Source: Cunninghamella blakesleeana | Taxonomy: Eukaryota > Mucoromycota > Mucoromycetes > Mucorales > Cunninghamellaceae | Length of the DNA: 64,000 nt | Direction: 5' to 3' | Assembly: GCA_017871115.1 (NCBI GenBank) | Contig: JAFCIZ010000001.1 | Location: forward strand, 7,376,001 to 7,440,000 | In this document: piece by piece, positions 24,815 to 36,700 of the stretch | Numbering within the stretch: position 1 is the first letter of the stretch | Layout: each line of letters begins with the position of its first letter | The notes under the pieces: model-generated | Told to the model about the DNA's origin: nothing | Seen by the model: the letters and a program-made list of their open reading frames with translations, nothing else | Databases searched by the model: none | Translations under genes and position numbers: made by a program

Positions 24815-27800
24815 ATGAATTCTATTATTTGCCCTTTTAAAGATTGCAATAGATCTTTTTCAAAACTTTCCAATTTTGAAAAGCATGTTATGAGAATTCA
24901 TGAAGAACAGTATTTACCAAATACGAATTATACTAATGTAAAAAAATAGTAATGAAATTAAAATATAACTGTACTTACAATACACAAACTAACATTAATT
25001 ATATCTATTTATTTATATATCATAGGGTAATAAACCATTTCGAAATATCACTCCTCAGACTAGTGATCTTGAAATGGATATGGGTTATAACGTGAGCGCT
25101 CAATCAAATGATATAGAAATGGACATACAATATGGTAATTTAAATTTATATATTGATATATATATATATTCAATTTAAATTTATATATTTAACTTTTACA
25201 TATATTATTTTATACTTTATATAGAATCAAATTATCAATATTACTACCGTGATTGCAAGGGAAATGATGAAAGTCATTCTACTTTATCACCTTACATAAA
25301 AAAAGTTGCTGATTACGCTTTTAAATATAATATATCTCAAGATCAATATAAAAAGTAAGTAAACTATATATTTATCTTATCATATTTTTTATAGCAGCTA
25401 AATAATTATAATTTAATTATAATGTTTTATTTTAGCCTAGTACCCTTGTTAAAAAGTAATGAAAGTGTACCTAAAACTCTTAACAAACTCAAAAAAGTCA
25501 TCAAAGATGATTCAAATGAATTACATTTGGTAAGTTTTTTCTTTCTCTTTCTCTTTCTCTTTCTTTTTCTCCCGCTATATATATAAAATAAAATAAAAAG
25601 ATATGTATCTAAAACCTATTTATTAGCCATTTAGTTCGTATTCCATTGATGTAAATGATATTCCAAATTTTCCAGTATCTAAAGAAGAATTTTATGAGGC
25701 AGTAGAGTGTGATGAAATAATCTTAGTTCATAGAAATATTAAAGACGCTTGCGAAAATTTATTTGGATCTAAACCATTATGGCCTTTTATGAAAATGGGT
25801 CCTGAAGTCGCAACCTTGAATAATGAAAAAGTGTACAGTGATACATTCACCTCAAAATACTGGTATGAACAGCACATGGGTATTACTAAAAATCATCCAG
25901 GTGCACTACTTTTAATGTTGATGCTTTCATCAGATCAAACTATCGTATCTGGTAATAACAAACATAAATTATGGCCTATTTATATTACACTTGGTAATAT
26001 TCCAAAACATCTTAGAAACAAGTCAAAATATAATGCCAATCTTGTGCTAGCATTTCTACCTATAATAAATTTTTAAAAAAAAAGAAGCATAAAGCGTGGA
26101 TATCAGCTGTACGATTATGTATATTTCAATACTCAATGTCACTTATTTTTTCGCCATTTATAAAACCAAAACGATGCGCATACGAAATGAAAGGTCCTTT
26201 TGGAAAAATATATCAATGCTACCCAACTTTATTTAGCTATTCGGCTGATTTTCCTGAACAATGTATATTGGCTTGTGCGGGTGGTGTTAATTTGGAATAT
26301 GGATGCCCAAGATGCTTTATACCATCAATAAATTTTAAATATTTTTTCAGCAAAGAAGAACTTGAAAAACATAAAAAAACAACAACCAATATGAAAAATC
26401 TATTGGAAGCATCAAAAAAAGTAACTGATAGTAATGAATATTTAAAAAGATATGGGATCAAAAATTCTGAAAGTGTTTTTTGGAATATACCGAATTTTGA
26501 CATATATGGAGCACTGTGTGTAGATGACTTGCACCAGCTAGGTGGCGCATATAAATACATATTAACAGCAATAGAAAAACGAATTAAGATGCATTCCAAA
26601 AAACTAGACTACAGGGTAAGAGGAATTCCTTATTTCAAGAATTTAAAACGTTTTGATAATGGCTTTATGCTGTCTCATTATAACAATCTCACCTATGCTG
26701 AAATTCAGAATCATATGAGCATTATATTGACTTGTATTTATGATCTACTACCATTACAAGCTGTATTATGCATTAGGTATTTTTTAAATTTTTATTGGAT
26801 TGTTAATTCTCCTTTTCCAACAGACAACTTATTAACCAAAGCTGATAACTATTTAAAACAGTTTTTTAATTATTTACCTATTTTTCAAGACGAGCTCTCA
26901 TTTAAATCACCAAAAATTCACATGCTTAACAAATATACTAACGATATTCAGCAAAAAGGTCCATTAATGGGATATTCAACACAACATTCTGAACACATGC
27001 ATTCTACCAAAGTAAAAAAATCTGCAAGGCGTACTAATTTTTGGAATACTAGTGCAACAGCACAACAAGCAGCTTCTTGTATAGAAATCAAAGATGTAAT
27101 AGCAGATAATTATAAAGAAAGCGATCATGATATGGAGCCTCCAACTGATAATGCAAATTACTCTCTTCAATCATTTGTAAAAGAAGCAAAGTCTATGAAT
27201 GATGTTATAATCCAATGTAATATATCTGAAAATTCAGCTGGTTTAATTCAAAATATATACAAATTTCTTGGAGATTATCTGTATGGGTGTAATTTTATAT
27301 CAACTGATACACAACCAACAATAAAATTCAAATTGTACAAAACATTGAAAATAAAACATAAATATAATGAAAATATAACAAATGAAATTATATACGCTAA
27401 TAATAGGGTTCATGGAAAAGACAGGTGCGATTATATAAAGTTTACTACTTTTAATGGACATCGATACGGTAAAGCTTTGGCATTAATTTCATTAGAATTT
27501 GAAAATGAATTTTTTGATATTTGTATTGGTGATTCATTATCGATTAAACACAATGACATTCATCCAACTGGTTATACAGTCTTAAAAAAATCCGATTCAC
27601 TCTTTATATGCTTTGTCAAAGATATCAAGCATTTGGCATTTGTGGTCCCTGATTTTCCCTCTCGTTTTGGTAATGATTTATACAAATTTTATCTAGTTAA
27701 TCATGATATTAACGTTTACTCATTTATGGAAGCCATGGACAACCAACTATTGACTGTACCCTCTTATCGACTGGTAAAATGGAAATATAAAATAGTGGAA

Positions 27801-27923
27801 GAAAGTGAAAATGATGATGATTATGTTGGTAGTGAAGAAGAGGACGATAGTAGTGAAGAAGAAGCAAACTACGATGAAGACGATGAAGACGATGAAACAG
27901 AGGGTGAAGAAGAAGTTTACTGA
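24815..27923 (+). pseudogene. Plavaka-family transposase with one frame break
   Basis: Exons 24815–24937, 25026–25134, 25225–25354, 25436–25529 and 25627–27923 would give ~917 aa. A C2H2 zinc finger (C-x4-C, then HVMRIH) lies at residues ~6–29. The core has the Plavaka signatures SADFPEQCILACAGG with CPRC, VDDLHQLGGAYKY (near 26520), and GYSTQHSEHMHSTKVKKSARR (near 26970). The protein ends in a strongly acidic tail (EEEDDSSEEE…). The frame up to LVLAFLPIINF stops at TAA 26074–26076, and homology resumes one nucleotide back with KKKKHKAWISAVRL. The break sits in a T4A9 run, consistent with a 1-nt loss, a sequencing error, or −1 frameshifting (AAATTTT lies immediately before the stop). I list it as a pseudogene, but it may be functional. 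Confidence 0.85.
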
Positions 27924-28196
27924 ATCGAAAAAAAAAATTAACTAATTTATTTTATAAAATAAATAATCAGTGTTTGTTTAATTTATTATCATATCTTCGA
28001 GTAAATAAAAGTAATATTATTATTTTTTATTAAAAAGCTACAACTATATAATTTAGCTGTATAATGTATTTCAAGTCAAATAGGAAGTAAAAAACACCAA
28101 GCTAAATCTAAGTTATCAAGAATTTACTTATTCTGAATAATTTCAGTAGTTTGAAAACTAATTTTGGATAAGTTATTTAAGGCTAATCAAGATTCC

Positions 28197-28271
28197 ATAC
28201 ATCTTATATGGGTTAAAAAGACTAACTCAAATTTAACACATCTTTTATTGGTTAAAAAGGCAAATTCAGAT
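28197..28271 (+). repeat. Imperfect tandem repeat inside the right transposon end
   Basis: Two ~33-bp copies start CATCTTATAT and CATCTTTTAT. Both contain GGTTAAAAAG and end in CAAAT/CAGAT, spaced 39 bp apart. They adjoin the TTTCAG-rich end and probably belong to the subterminal region. Confidence 0.75.
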
Positions 28272-28301
28272 TTTTCTTTCTTTTCAGAAACCTTCAGGTT
28301 T

Positions 28302-28327
28302 TTTCAGAAATTTTTGGTTTTCCGATG
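28302..28327 (-). repeat. Right terminal inverted repeat (26 bp)
   Basis: It starts TTTCAGAAA and ends GGTTTTCCGATG. It is the exact reverse complement of 22861–22886. Confidence 0.95.
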
Positions 28328-28705
28328 CTTGATGCAAAAAAACAAAGTTATGATACATAATATAAAATCAAATCAAGCAAAAAAATGAACCTACCCATAT
28401 ATAATATGATTATAATTAAAAAAAAAAAAAGGTAGCTATAATCTAATCTTTCCTAAATTAGTTAATCTCCCTTTCTTATTATTTTTCATAACATAGTTGA
28501 AATTGTATAGAATAAAAAAATTCAAATAATGCAAATAACACTTTTTTTTCTCTTCAAAACATCATCATGTCAACAACATAAAATAAAGTAATAATAATAG
28601 TAAAAAAATGGAAGCAAGAAGGCATTGAATTTATTATTTTCATAATATATATATATATATAATAATAATAATTTTTTATTTTTATTTTTTATGAAATGGA
28701 AAAAT
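28328..28705. other. Spacer between transposon and eL18 3' end
   Basis: AT-rich 3' flank of the eL18 gene directly outside the right TIR. No gene seen. Confidence 0.6.
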
Positions 28706-29772
28706 TTAAACCTTGAAACCACGAGAAGCACGCTTACCACGAGCCTTTTCGAACTTACGACCCTTGGAACGAACGTAAGGTTTCTTGTTCTTATGGGGAC
28801 CCATACCGAAATGTTTAACAGCTTCACGGTTGTTCTTGGAACCACGGACAAGGATGGTGTTGGCACCAGTAGGAGCACGGAGAGCCAATTGATCTAAAGT
28901 TAAGATTTCACCACCAGCCTTTAAGATACGAGCCTTAGCGGTCTTGGTAACGTGTAAAGCAGCAACAGATAATTTGGGGACTTCTAAAAGACGAGAGTCG
29001 TCAGTGATGGTACCAACAACAACAAAGGTCTTGTTAGCAGCTTCCTTCTTGGCAGCGTACTTGGTCAAACGAGAGACGGTAACGGGAGGACGGTTGATAC
29101 GAGACATAAAGAGACGTTTCAAGACTACCTTGTTGAAGTCAGCATCAGTACGACGAGCAAGGAAACGATATAACTAATTTATTTGTTCATTCATTATAAA
29201 ATACCAATGGAAATAGTTGAAGATATAAAAAATAATAAAAAAAGGTCAATTTAATATATATACATATAAATATTATCACCCCTTTCATGCAACCCATATT
29301 CATATATCCTTTCTAATTATTTTTATTATGTTTATTCCTCTCTTATTTATCCATATATAACCGTTTTAAAATTCTTCTTATGAAGTCCAATTCCGTATTT
29401 TTATTATTTCTTATGTCTGTTTGAATGTATGTATGTATGTATGTATGTATTTACCTTGACTAATAATTGCAAGTAAACGTTATCAGACTTGGGAGCAGTA
29501 CGGTTGCTGTTCTTGACGTGATGCTTCTTGATATCAATACCCTATTATATTATTATCATTATTTATTAATATCATGTAAATATATATGTATATACATAAA
29601 TATAAATATATATATATATATATATATAGTATATATATTTAGTATACATTAATAGAAATATATAAAAATAATAAAAATAAAACACATGAATAAATTAGTT
29701 TTCTACTAGTCTTTTTCATTCATTTATTCCATATATTCATATATTCATTTATTCTTTCCTCTTTTTATTTTA

Positions 29773-29810
<38 letters not shown>

Positions 29811-29983
29811 GAGAATTGATTATCATTATAAAAAAAAATCAACTTTATAAAAAATAAAAATCCAATTTTTTTCTTTATGTCCATCCATCCATCCATCCAT
29901 CCATTTATAATCTATCCATATATATTAATCCATCTTAACCTATTGTCATGTTTTTATTAATGATTCGTCGTATATATTACCAT
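28706..29983 (-). CDS. RPL18: 60S ribosomal protein eL18
   Basis: A structural component of the cytosolic large ribosomal subunit. Exons: 29983–29981 (the ATG alone), 29541–29455 and 29173–28706, giving 185 aa (yeast 186). The second exon reads [19 protein letters not shown] and the third [20 protein letters not shown], with [12 protein letters not shown] and the basic tail [10 protein letters not shown], all characteristic of eL18. The single-codon first exon is inferred from the absence of a Met before GIDI and the ATG|GTAATA at 29983. Intron 1 is 439 nt and intron 2 281 nt, much longer than most introns here. Codons favour C/G-ending forms (AAG, CGT, TTC), as in the other ribosomal-protein genes of the window, fitting high expression. 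Confidence 0.96.
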
Positions 29984-30206
29984 TATTGTTGTTCAAAAAT
30001 AAAAAGAGAAAGAACTTTTTTTGATTTTCCAAATGATGCTAGGTATAATTTCTTCTCGCTCTCTCTCAGCACTGCTGAGATTTAATTTTTTTAAAAAAAT
30101 TAACCCACCTAATTTTTTTTTTTTTTACTCCAGGTCATCTTTTGTTTTTTTAATGCGTTTTTTTTATATATAAATATATATCTACTATAATAATAAAATA
30201 TTAATA
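29984..30206. promoter_or_regulatory. Shared divergent promoter of eL18 and COQ9
   Basis: Only 223 bp separate the two start codons. It contains a 15-bp palindrome, CTCAGCACTGCTGAG (30065–30079), and a TAACCCACCT word at 30101–30110. Confidence 0.55.
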
Positions 30207-31422
30207 ATGATTCGTTCTTTCACTTTATTTAATTTAAAACAAGCACAAGCTCATACACAAGCAGTTAACACCATTAAACAAAGCTGGAAAACTCAACAAA
30301 TCCGTTTTTTTTCAAATACATTCAAGTAAAATAAATAGTATAAAAATAAAATAATAATATAAAATACACCAAAAGAAAAGAATAAAGTAGAGATTAAATA
30401 TTAATTATTAAAATTGTAATAATAAAAACTTGAAAAGGATTTATAATGAAGATAAAGGATTTACTGAAACAGGACAACAACAAAAAGAAGAAGAAAAGGA
30501 TATACGACAAGCTATTTTAAAAGCAGCTTTAGAACATGTACCAACTTATGGATGGAGTATGGAAAGTATGCACCAAGGAGCAAAACAACTTGGCTATCCA
30601 GCCGTGATTCATGGTGTATTCCCTGGTGGACCTATCGGATTAATCGATGCTTATTTACAAGACTGTCAACGTCAATTCAATGATTTGATGAAAAAGAATA
30701 ATAATGATGAAACTCAACAACAGTATTGGCATCCTCAAGCAAACATGACAGAGAAAATACGTGCTTTGACGATTCTTCGTTTAAATATGTTGAAACCTTA
30801 TGCTCACCGATGGCCAGAAGCTGTTGCTATCCTTGCTTCACCTACGAATGTTCCTATTGGTTTTCATCATTTATCTAATATTGTGGATGATATATGGTAT
30901 TATGCTGGTGATCGTAGTGCTGATGTAAGTGTGAATATCATTATTATTAATTTTATTATTATTATTATAATCAGTGTGACTTTATAGTACTTGTATAAAC
31001 GTGTATATTATTTGTTTTGAATGATTATTAATATTACTATATTCTTTTTTATATTACATATTTAATTTTATATATAGATGTCTTGGTATACAAAACGAGC
31101 TTCCCTTGCTACAATTTATTCAGCCACTGAACTTTATATGTCACAAGACATTTCTCCTGAATATGTGGAAACTTATAAATTTTTGGATAGAAGACTAAAT
31201 GATGCTGAATGTTTAGGTGCAACTACACGTCAAGTAAGTCTAGAGTGACATATATAAATAAAATAAAATAAAAAACAAATAAATAAATATATATATATAT
31301 TTGGTTTCACTCGTGATACTCATAATCACCTAACTCCTTTTTTTTTTAATATAATTTAGTTGGGTACAATGTTATCATTTGGTGCAAAAAGTTTTATGGG
31401 TACAATCTCTCAATTACGATGA
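30207..31422 (+). CDS. COQ9: Ubiquinone biosynthesis protein Coq9
   Basis: A lipid-binding subunit of the mitochondrial coenzyme Q complex that supports Coq7 hydroxylase. Exons 30207–30325, 30438–30924, 31078–31233 and 31360–31422 give 274 aa. The N-terminus MIRSFTLFNLKQAQ is Arg-containing and lacks acidic residues, as a mitochondrial presequence should. The TetR-like fold follows: ILKAALEHVPTYGWS, GAKQLGYPAVIHGVFPGGP and the Coq9 signature WYYAGDRSADMSWYTKRASL spanning the exon 2–3 junction, then YMSQDISPEYVETYKFLDRR. It is divergent from eL18 (223 bp) and convergent with the PAS-like gene. Confidence 0.95.
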
Positions 31423-31944
31423 TTTTGTTGTTTTTTAATAATATATATTGCCATCAACAACGTCGCCGTCATCATGTATTAATACACACATATATATACA
31501 TATATATCATTTCTAGCTATTTCTTTTTCCTTTTTCCTCCCATCTCTTCATATTTTTTCTTTAGATATAATAAATAAAATATATAAATATTTATAATCGT
31601 TGCATTAATATCGATCATTCAAAACAGTCATATTTATTATTAGTAGTAGTATTATTAGTATTCAACATATATATTATTAAAAAGTAGGAAATAAGTTTAA
31701 ATAACATGATAATTATTAGATTATAAAGGGATGATTTTTTTAAAAAAGACTTGGTAAATAAATAAAATATTACATTTAAAAAAGAGTAATAATAAAAAGC
31801 AAAAAAAAAAGGAAAAGCATGTATATAGATATCTACAAAAAAATCAATAAAAAATATAAAAATGATAAATAAATAAATAAATAAATAAATAAAAATAAAT
31901 AAATAAATAAATAATAAATCAAGAAGCAAAATATATATGTAAAT
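31423..31944. other. Convergent intergenic region (COQ9 / PAS-like gene)
   Basis: A+T-rich 3' flanks of both genes, including an (AAAT)n run near 31867–31915. No gene seen. Confidence 0.6.
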
Positions 31945-33363
31945 TTAAAGAAAAGAATTGATTCTTGGTCTTAAAGCAAGATGAATAAAGAATTCTGAAC
32001 CATGATCCAAGGCAAAACCAAATAATTTTCTAGGTGTCTTCAAACCGGTCCATTCTAACCAAGAAAACAATTTATTTAATTCAGGCCTTGATTTTGTTTC
32101 AGCCACCAAGCAACGAAGTGCCAATTCCGACGTTTCTAACCAAAAAGAGGGGTGTTTCGCTAAACGATAGCATTGTAAAGCCAAGACCATGACTGTCGCT
32201 AAATAATGGGCCATCATTAACAATCCTTTTTCCATAGCATCCCATAGAGCATATTGTAATTTGTTTAAAATACATTTTAATTTAATTTTAGTAGATTGAA
32301 ATATAGGGAATAACTTCGTTGATATGGAGGGAGAGGAATAAGTAGATGATGATGAATTGTTGAAACAAGTACTAGTAGAATTGATGGTGGTGGTGGGAGA
32401 GAAAGAGTTGGATGAGGATAAATAATTATAGGATGGATGATTATATTTGTCAGAAGGTCTCATGACACAAATGATATCCTGAGTACTTGTGACAATAGTA
32501 GAAAAATGAAAATAAATAGAATTCTTTCTAAAATGAGTTTCCTTTTCTATTTCTATCCATGAAGAGTTATTGATACCATCGTCATCATCGTCAATTATTT
32601 CATCTTCTTCGTTATTATATAATAAGTTAGATTCATGCTGTTGTTGTTGTTGTAGTTGTTGATATTGAGGAGAAAGATTACATCTTATATCAAAAGTTAC
32701 GATTGTAAATTCGTCGTCACCTTCATAATCGTCCTCTTCTTCTACTCTTTTATTTTCATTATTTTTATTTTTATTTATAGCAATGGCTGTGGAATCATGA
32801 TGATATAAATCCTGCTGATTATTATGATGATTATATTGTGTCACCTGCCGTAAACCTTTACATAAAATCGGAATATCCTCATTTAAAACATATTTCATTA
32901 AGGGCTGACCAGACATGTATTTATATGATTGACAAGGTGAAAAGACTGATTGAATGATACCATAAGGATTTAACCTTAAAATAATATTATTATCAGACTG
33001 ATCCATCATTTTAAACATATTTCGGTTTAAATAAAGTGTTTCTAAAAAGGAAATATCAGCACAAAATATAGTGGTAGTAGTGTTGGTGGCTAAAAGATCA
33101 TGATCTCTATTATTATTATCGTTTCTATGTTCACATGTTAATAATCGTTTTGGTTGTTGTTTTGGATTTTTATTATTTATAAGAGTTGTAAAACATAATT
33201 GTTGATCTTCTTTTGTTGGCCAGTTAGTTCCGGTTGGATCTTGATCGTCAAGTAAATGAATTAGCTCTTTTGTTGCACGTAATACAATACGGGTTTGAGA
33301 ATTAACTATTAAAGATGCTGAATTATATAATGGACAATCTAATAGAGTATGCGTTGTATGCAT
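31945..33363 (-). CDS. PAS-like domain protein, intronless
   Basis: Single exon of 472 aa starting MHTTHTLLDCPLYNSASLIV. Residues ~120–180 (NIILRLNPYGIIQSVFSPCQ, then MSGQPLMKYVLNEDIPILCKG) have the pattern of a PAS domain: a strand with a 'what comes next' loop, then a gate of the form 'G-x-x-L…V-x-x-x-D'. A second sheet (FDIRCNLSPQ, WIEIEKETHF, STIVTSTQDIICVMRP) would complete it after Asn/Gln/Asp-rich insertions. No flavin-binding GxNCRFLQ motif is visible, so I do not call a LOV photoreceptor. The C-terminal ~130 aa is helical (YALWDAMEKGLLMMAHYL) and ends RPRINSFL, with no domain I recognise. It may be a fungal signalling or transcription regulator; the PAS call is moderate. Confidence 0.6.
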   Translation of the reverse strand: MHTTHTLLDCPLYNSASLIVNSQTRIVLRATKELIHLLDDQDPTGTNWPTKEDQQLCFTTLINNKNPKQQPKRLLTCEHRNDNNNRDHDLLATNTTTTIFCADISFLETLYLNRNMFKMMDQSDNNIILRLNPYGIIQSVFSPCQSYKYMSGQPLMKYVLNEDIPILCKGLRQVTQYNHHNNQQDLYHHDSTAIAINKNKNNENKRVEEEDDYEGDDEFTIVTFDIRCNLSPQYQQLQQQQQHESNLLYNNEEDEIIDDDDDGINNSSWIEIEKETHFRKNSIYFHFSTIVTSTQDIICVMRPSDKYNHPSYNYLSSSNSFSPTTTINSTSTCFNNSSSSTYSSPSISTKLFPIFQSTKIKLKCILNKLQYALWDAMEKGLLMMAHYLATVMVLALQCYRLAKHPSFWLETSELALRCLVAETKSRPELNKLFSWLEWTGLKTPRKLFGFALDHGSEFFIHLALRPRINSFL

Positions 33364-33394
33364 TTTTATATATATGTAAAGACTAAATATATTA

Positions 33395-33433
<39 letters not shown>

Positions 33434-33740
33434 AATAAATAAATGGGGAAGAAAAAGTAAAATTACAGGTGTAAAGGCAAAAAAAAAATATAATGGAAAG
33501 AAAAGGAAGGAAAAGAAAAAAAAATAAAAATGCACACTAAATTTTTTTTTCCAACCCCACAAAAAAAAAAATAGGTGTTTGAGATTAAACAAGTATACTG
33601 ATTGGTTCATTTTATCATTTTTATTATTATCCGACAAATATGCAAGAAAAAAAACTTGTGTACTATGCTATAAAATTTATATATATCCTTTTGTGTCATT
33701 TTGAATATCAATATATTTGCCTAATTAAGGTTTGTGTTCC

Positions 33741-36700
33741 TTAACCATCGTCATCGGTTGTATCAGCAGTGCAATTGGGATCTTAAAACAATAAAAACAA
33801 AATAAATAAATAAATATTTAAGTTTGTTAATATAATAAAAAAATTCCTTATTATTTGTTTATTATTATTATTATTATTATTATTATTTCTTTCTTTCTTT
33901 CTTTCTCTAATTCCTTCTTATTTCTATTGTTTCATTACTATATTGGTTTATATATTATATATATATATATTATTGTTATTGTTATTGTTATTATTACTAC
34001 CTTTATTTTGGCCAATCTCATGAATAGTTGGACTATTTTTATTCTTTTGGTTATGATTTTCTAATAACGTTTCTTCAGGAATTGAGGAGTTGGGTGTATC
34101 GGTAATAGGAGAAGCTAGCATATATTGTTGCGTATCTGCATGTGGATACATTTGGAAATAGGAACTATTGTTGTACAATGGCGTTGGAGGAGAATATTCT
34201 TGATTTAAATGATTTGGATAGTAACAGTAATAATAAATTGAAGGATAAGTGACCATGTCTAATATAAAGAATATATATATACGTGAATAAATAAAAATAA
34301 ACTCTCATAATTTTAATTCTATATTTATTTAAATGATACTTACTGGATGGTGAACTTTCTGGCAATACACCATGGCCTGTATTCTAAGCAATATATAAAT
34401 GATAAATATAAAATAAATGAATAAATATATTTAATACATAGAAAATAGTGTTTTTACGACACAAATAAAACATTCCCTTCTTCCCAACCTGTTGTATACT
34501 TTTTTTATTCTAATCATCCTTATTCAACTTACTATAGGATTATCATAAAAACCATAATGATATAAATTACTATTGTTTCCATTGGATAAATAGTACGTAT
34601 TATATTTCATAGGTGAAGCTTTAAAATAAGGTGGTGATGCTGTATGAATAGCTGTTGAACCATACATAGGAGGTGCAGGTGAGGAATAATAAGTTGTATT
34701 ATTAATAGAACCTGGATAAGTAATTGTAGGAGAGGATGAAGATTGATCATTAGCAGCAGTGGAAGAATAATGGTCGTTACCGTTATTGCTATTATCCTTA
34801 TAAGTCACTTGTTTATTACTATTATTATTATTGTTATTGTTATTGTTACTATTATTATTATCAGTATTATTATTACTGTGGAGGTGATGGTGGTGTATAA
34901 TAGGCGAAGGAGCTAATGTAGTGGAAGGATATACAGTAATAGGAATATGGTATGGATAAAAATTAGCAGCTGGAATACTTAAACCTGGAGGATGAGGTCG
35001 ATTTTGTTGATAACTATGAAGTCCATCTTTGGTTGTCCATATGACTTTTGTCGTTGATGGTGTTTCTTCATTGATGTTAGTGATATTGGCGGTACTTGCC
35101 GTAATAGTAATATTATTATTATTATTATTATAGTTATTTTTACTATTATTATATTTGGTATGAAAAGGGCGGATTTCACGGAAGGCTACAACTAGTATAT
35201 GACCATACCAAGATTTTCCATTCTATATTATATTTTTATTTTTATTTTATAATTTAAAATAAAAGAAAGAGAAATAAAAAAGTTCAGAATTATGAAATTA
35301 AATCTTTTTTTGAGTTTGAGTTTTAAACTTTAAATTATTTAATTATTTTTTGGTAATACTTGTGAGTCAATAGCTGTTTTTGCTTCCTTTTCGTTAGCAT
35401 ATTTGACAAAACCAAAAGTAACCCTATGACCATTTTTTTGAATAAGAGTGATATTCACGATTTCACCATATGCTTCAAAGCGATGTCTTATATCTTCTTT
35501 TTTAATAGATATATCAATATTGCCAACATAAATACAAGTTTTATCATATCGAATTTCTTGACTTTGTTCAGAGTTAGTATTTGCTGTCCATTCAACTACC
35601 CATTGTGATTTATAAATGGATGTTTTTAATGTCTATTATATAAATAAAAAATAAAATAAATGAATAAATTAAAAGAGATAATTAATTTTTGTTTGATTAT
35701 TAAAAAATTACTTACTAAATATGCTCTAATAGCATCATCTCTATAATGGTATCGTACGTAAGCTACAGGAACCATATTATTATTTTCAATACAAATTTCT
35801 TCTATAGGACCAAAAATTTGTAATTCATTATAAACATCCTACGTATATTAATAATAATATTAATATTTCGAAATAAATACATCGCCTTTTTTATTCATGT
35901 TTTTATTAAGGTTTATCTCTATATCATTTATTATTATTATTACATCTTTGCTTAAAGGTTGTTGAATAGGTGTTACACATAAAGTTCGATTTACTCTTGC
36001 ACTCTCACACCTAATGGCTCTATTATCTAAAATGGTTCCATGAGCTTCTTCAAGTGCTACTTTTGCATCACAAACTCTCTAATAAACAAAAACAAAAAAA
36101 AGGGATACGTAAAATATAATGTTTTTTTTTAATCAATATATACTTTTTTTTTCAATGAAATAAAATTTAACTTACTTGATATTGGACAAAAGCGTATGGC
36201 CTATTCTTCCAATCTTTAAATACTTTTACGTTTACTAAGTTTCCCCATTTTTCAAAGTGTTTATAAACGGTGATATTTAATTGTTCGTCTGTCTTTTCTT
36301 TATTAAGGCTAAAATGTATTTATTTATTTTTAAGTTTTAAAAAATAAATAATTAAAAAGAGGAAAGTCAGTATTATTAATTAGTTAAAATAGTTTATATA
36401 TTATATTGTTATTGATCTCTATCCTTTTTTAGTACCTTGCTACAAAAATACAAGCTGATGGATTGCCACGTTTATCTACACTTGTTTCACTGATATTAAT
36501 TAAACTTTTATCAGATTTTTTTAATGTAGGTGATGAAGGAGATGAAGATAATAACGATGCTGAAGAAGAAAGAGAAGATGTTGATGAAGAAGAAGGAAGA
36601 AGTTCAAGGGGTGAAGTTGATGGTGGTGTTGAGGATGGTGGTAATTTTTCATTTAAACTTTCGTTCTGTAAAGTAGTAGCTGAAGATGAGGCTGAATCAA

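Larger units (their letters stand above)
22861..28327. mobile_element. Plavaka-family (CMC-like) DNA transposon with two genes
   Basis: The element is bounded by perfect 26-bp terminal inverted repeats and spans 5467 bp. It carries a Plavaka-type transposase (+) and a second spliced gene (−) transcribed away from it. Just inside both ends are clusters of the word TTTCAG(G/A), in both orientations (22880–22965 and 28264–28327), as expected for subterminal transposase-binding repeats. I could not identify a convincing target-site duplication: the left flank ends ATGAATT and the right flank starts CTTGATG. Identical TIRs suggest fairly recent activity, but the transposase frame is broken once. 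Family assignment rests on the transposase motifs. Confidence 0.88.

Noticed and set aside
26237..26599. 120-codon minus-strand frame inside the transposon
   Set aside because: Antisense of the transposase core, whose Plavaka motifs explain the conservation.
22855..28334. Target-site duplication of the transposon
   Set aside because: Flanks ATGAATT and CTTGATG share no direct repeat of 3 bp or more at the TIR borders.
29174..29980. snoRNA hosted in eL18 introns
   Set aside because: I looked for C (RUGAUGA) and D (CUGA) boxes on the coding strand and found no convincing pair.
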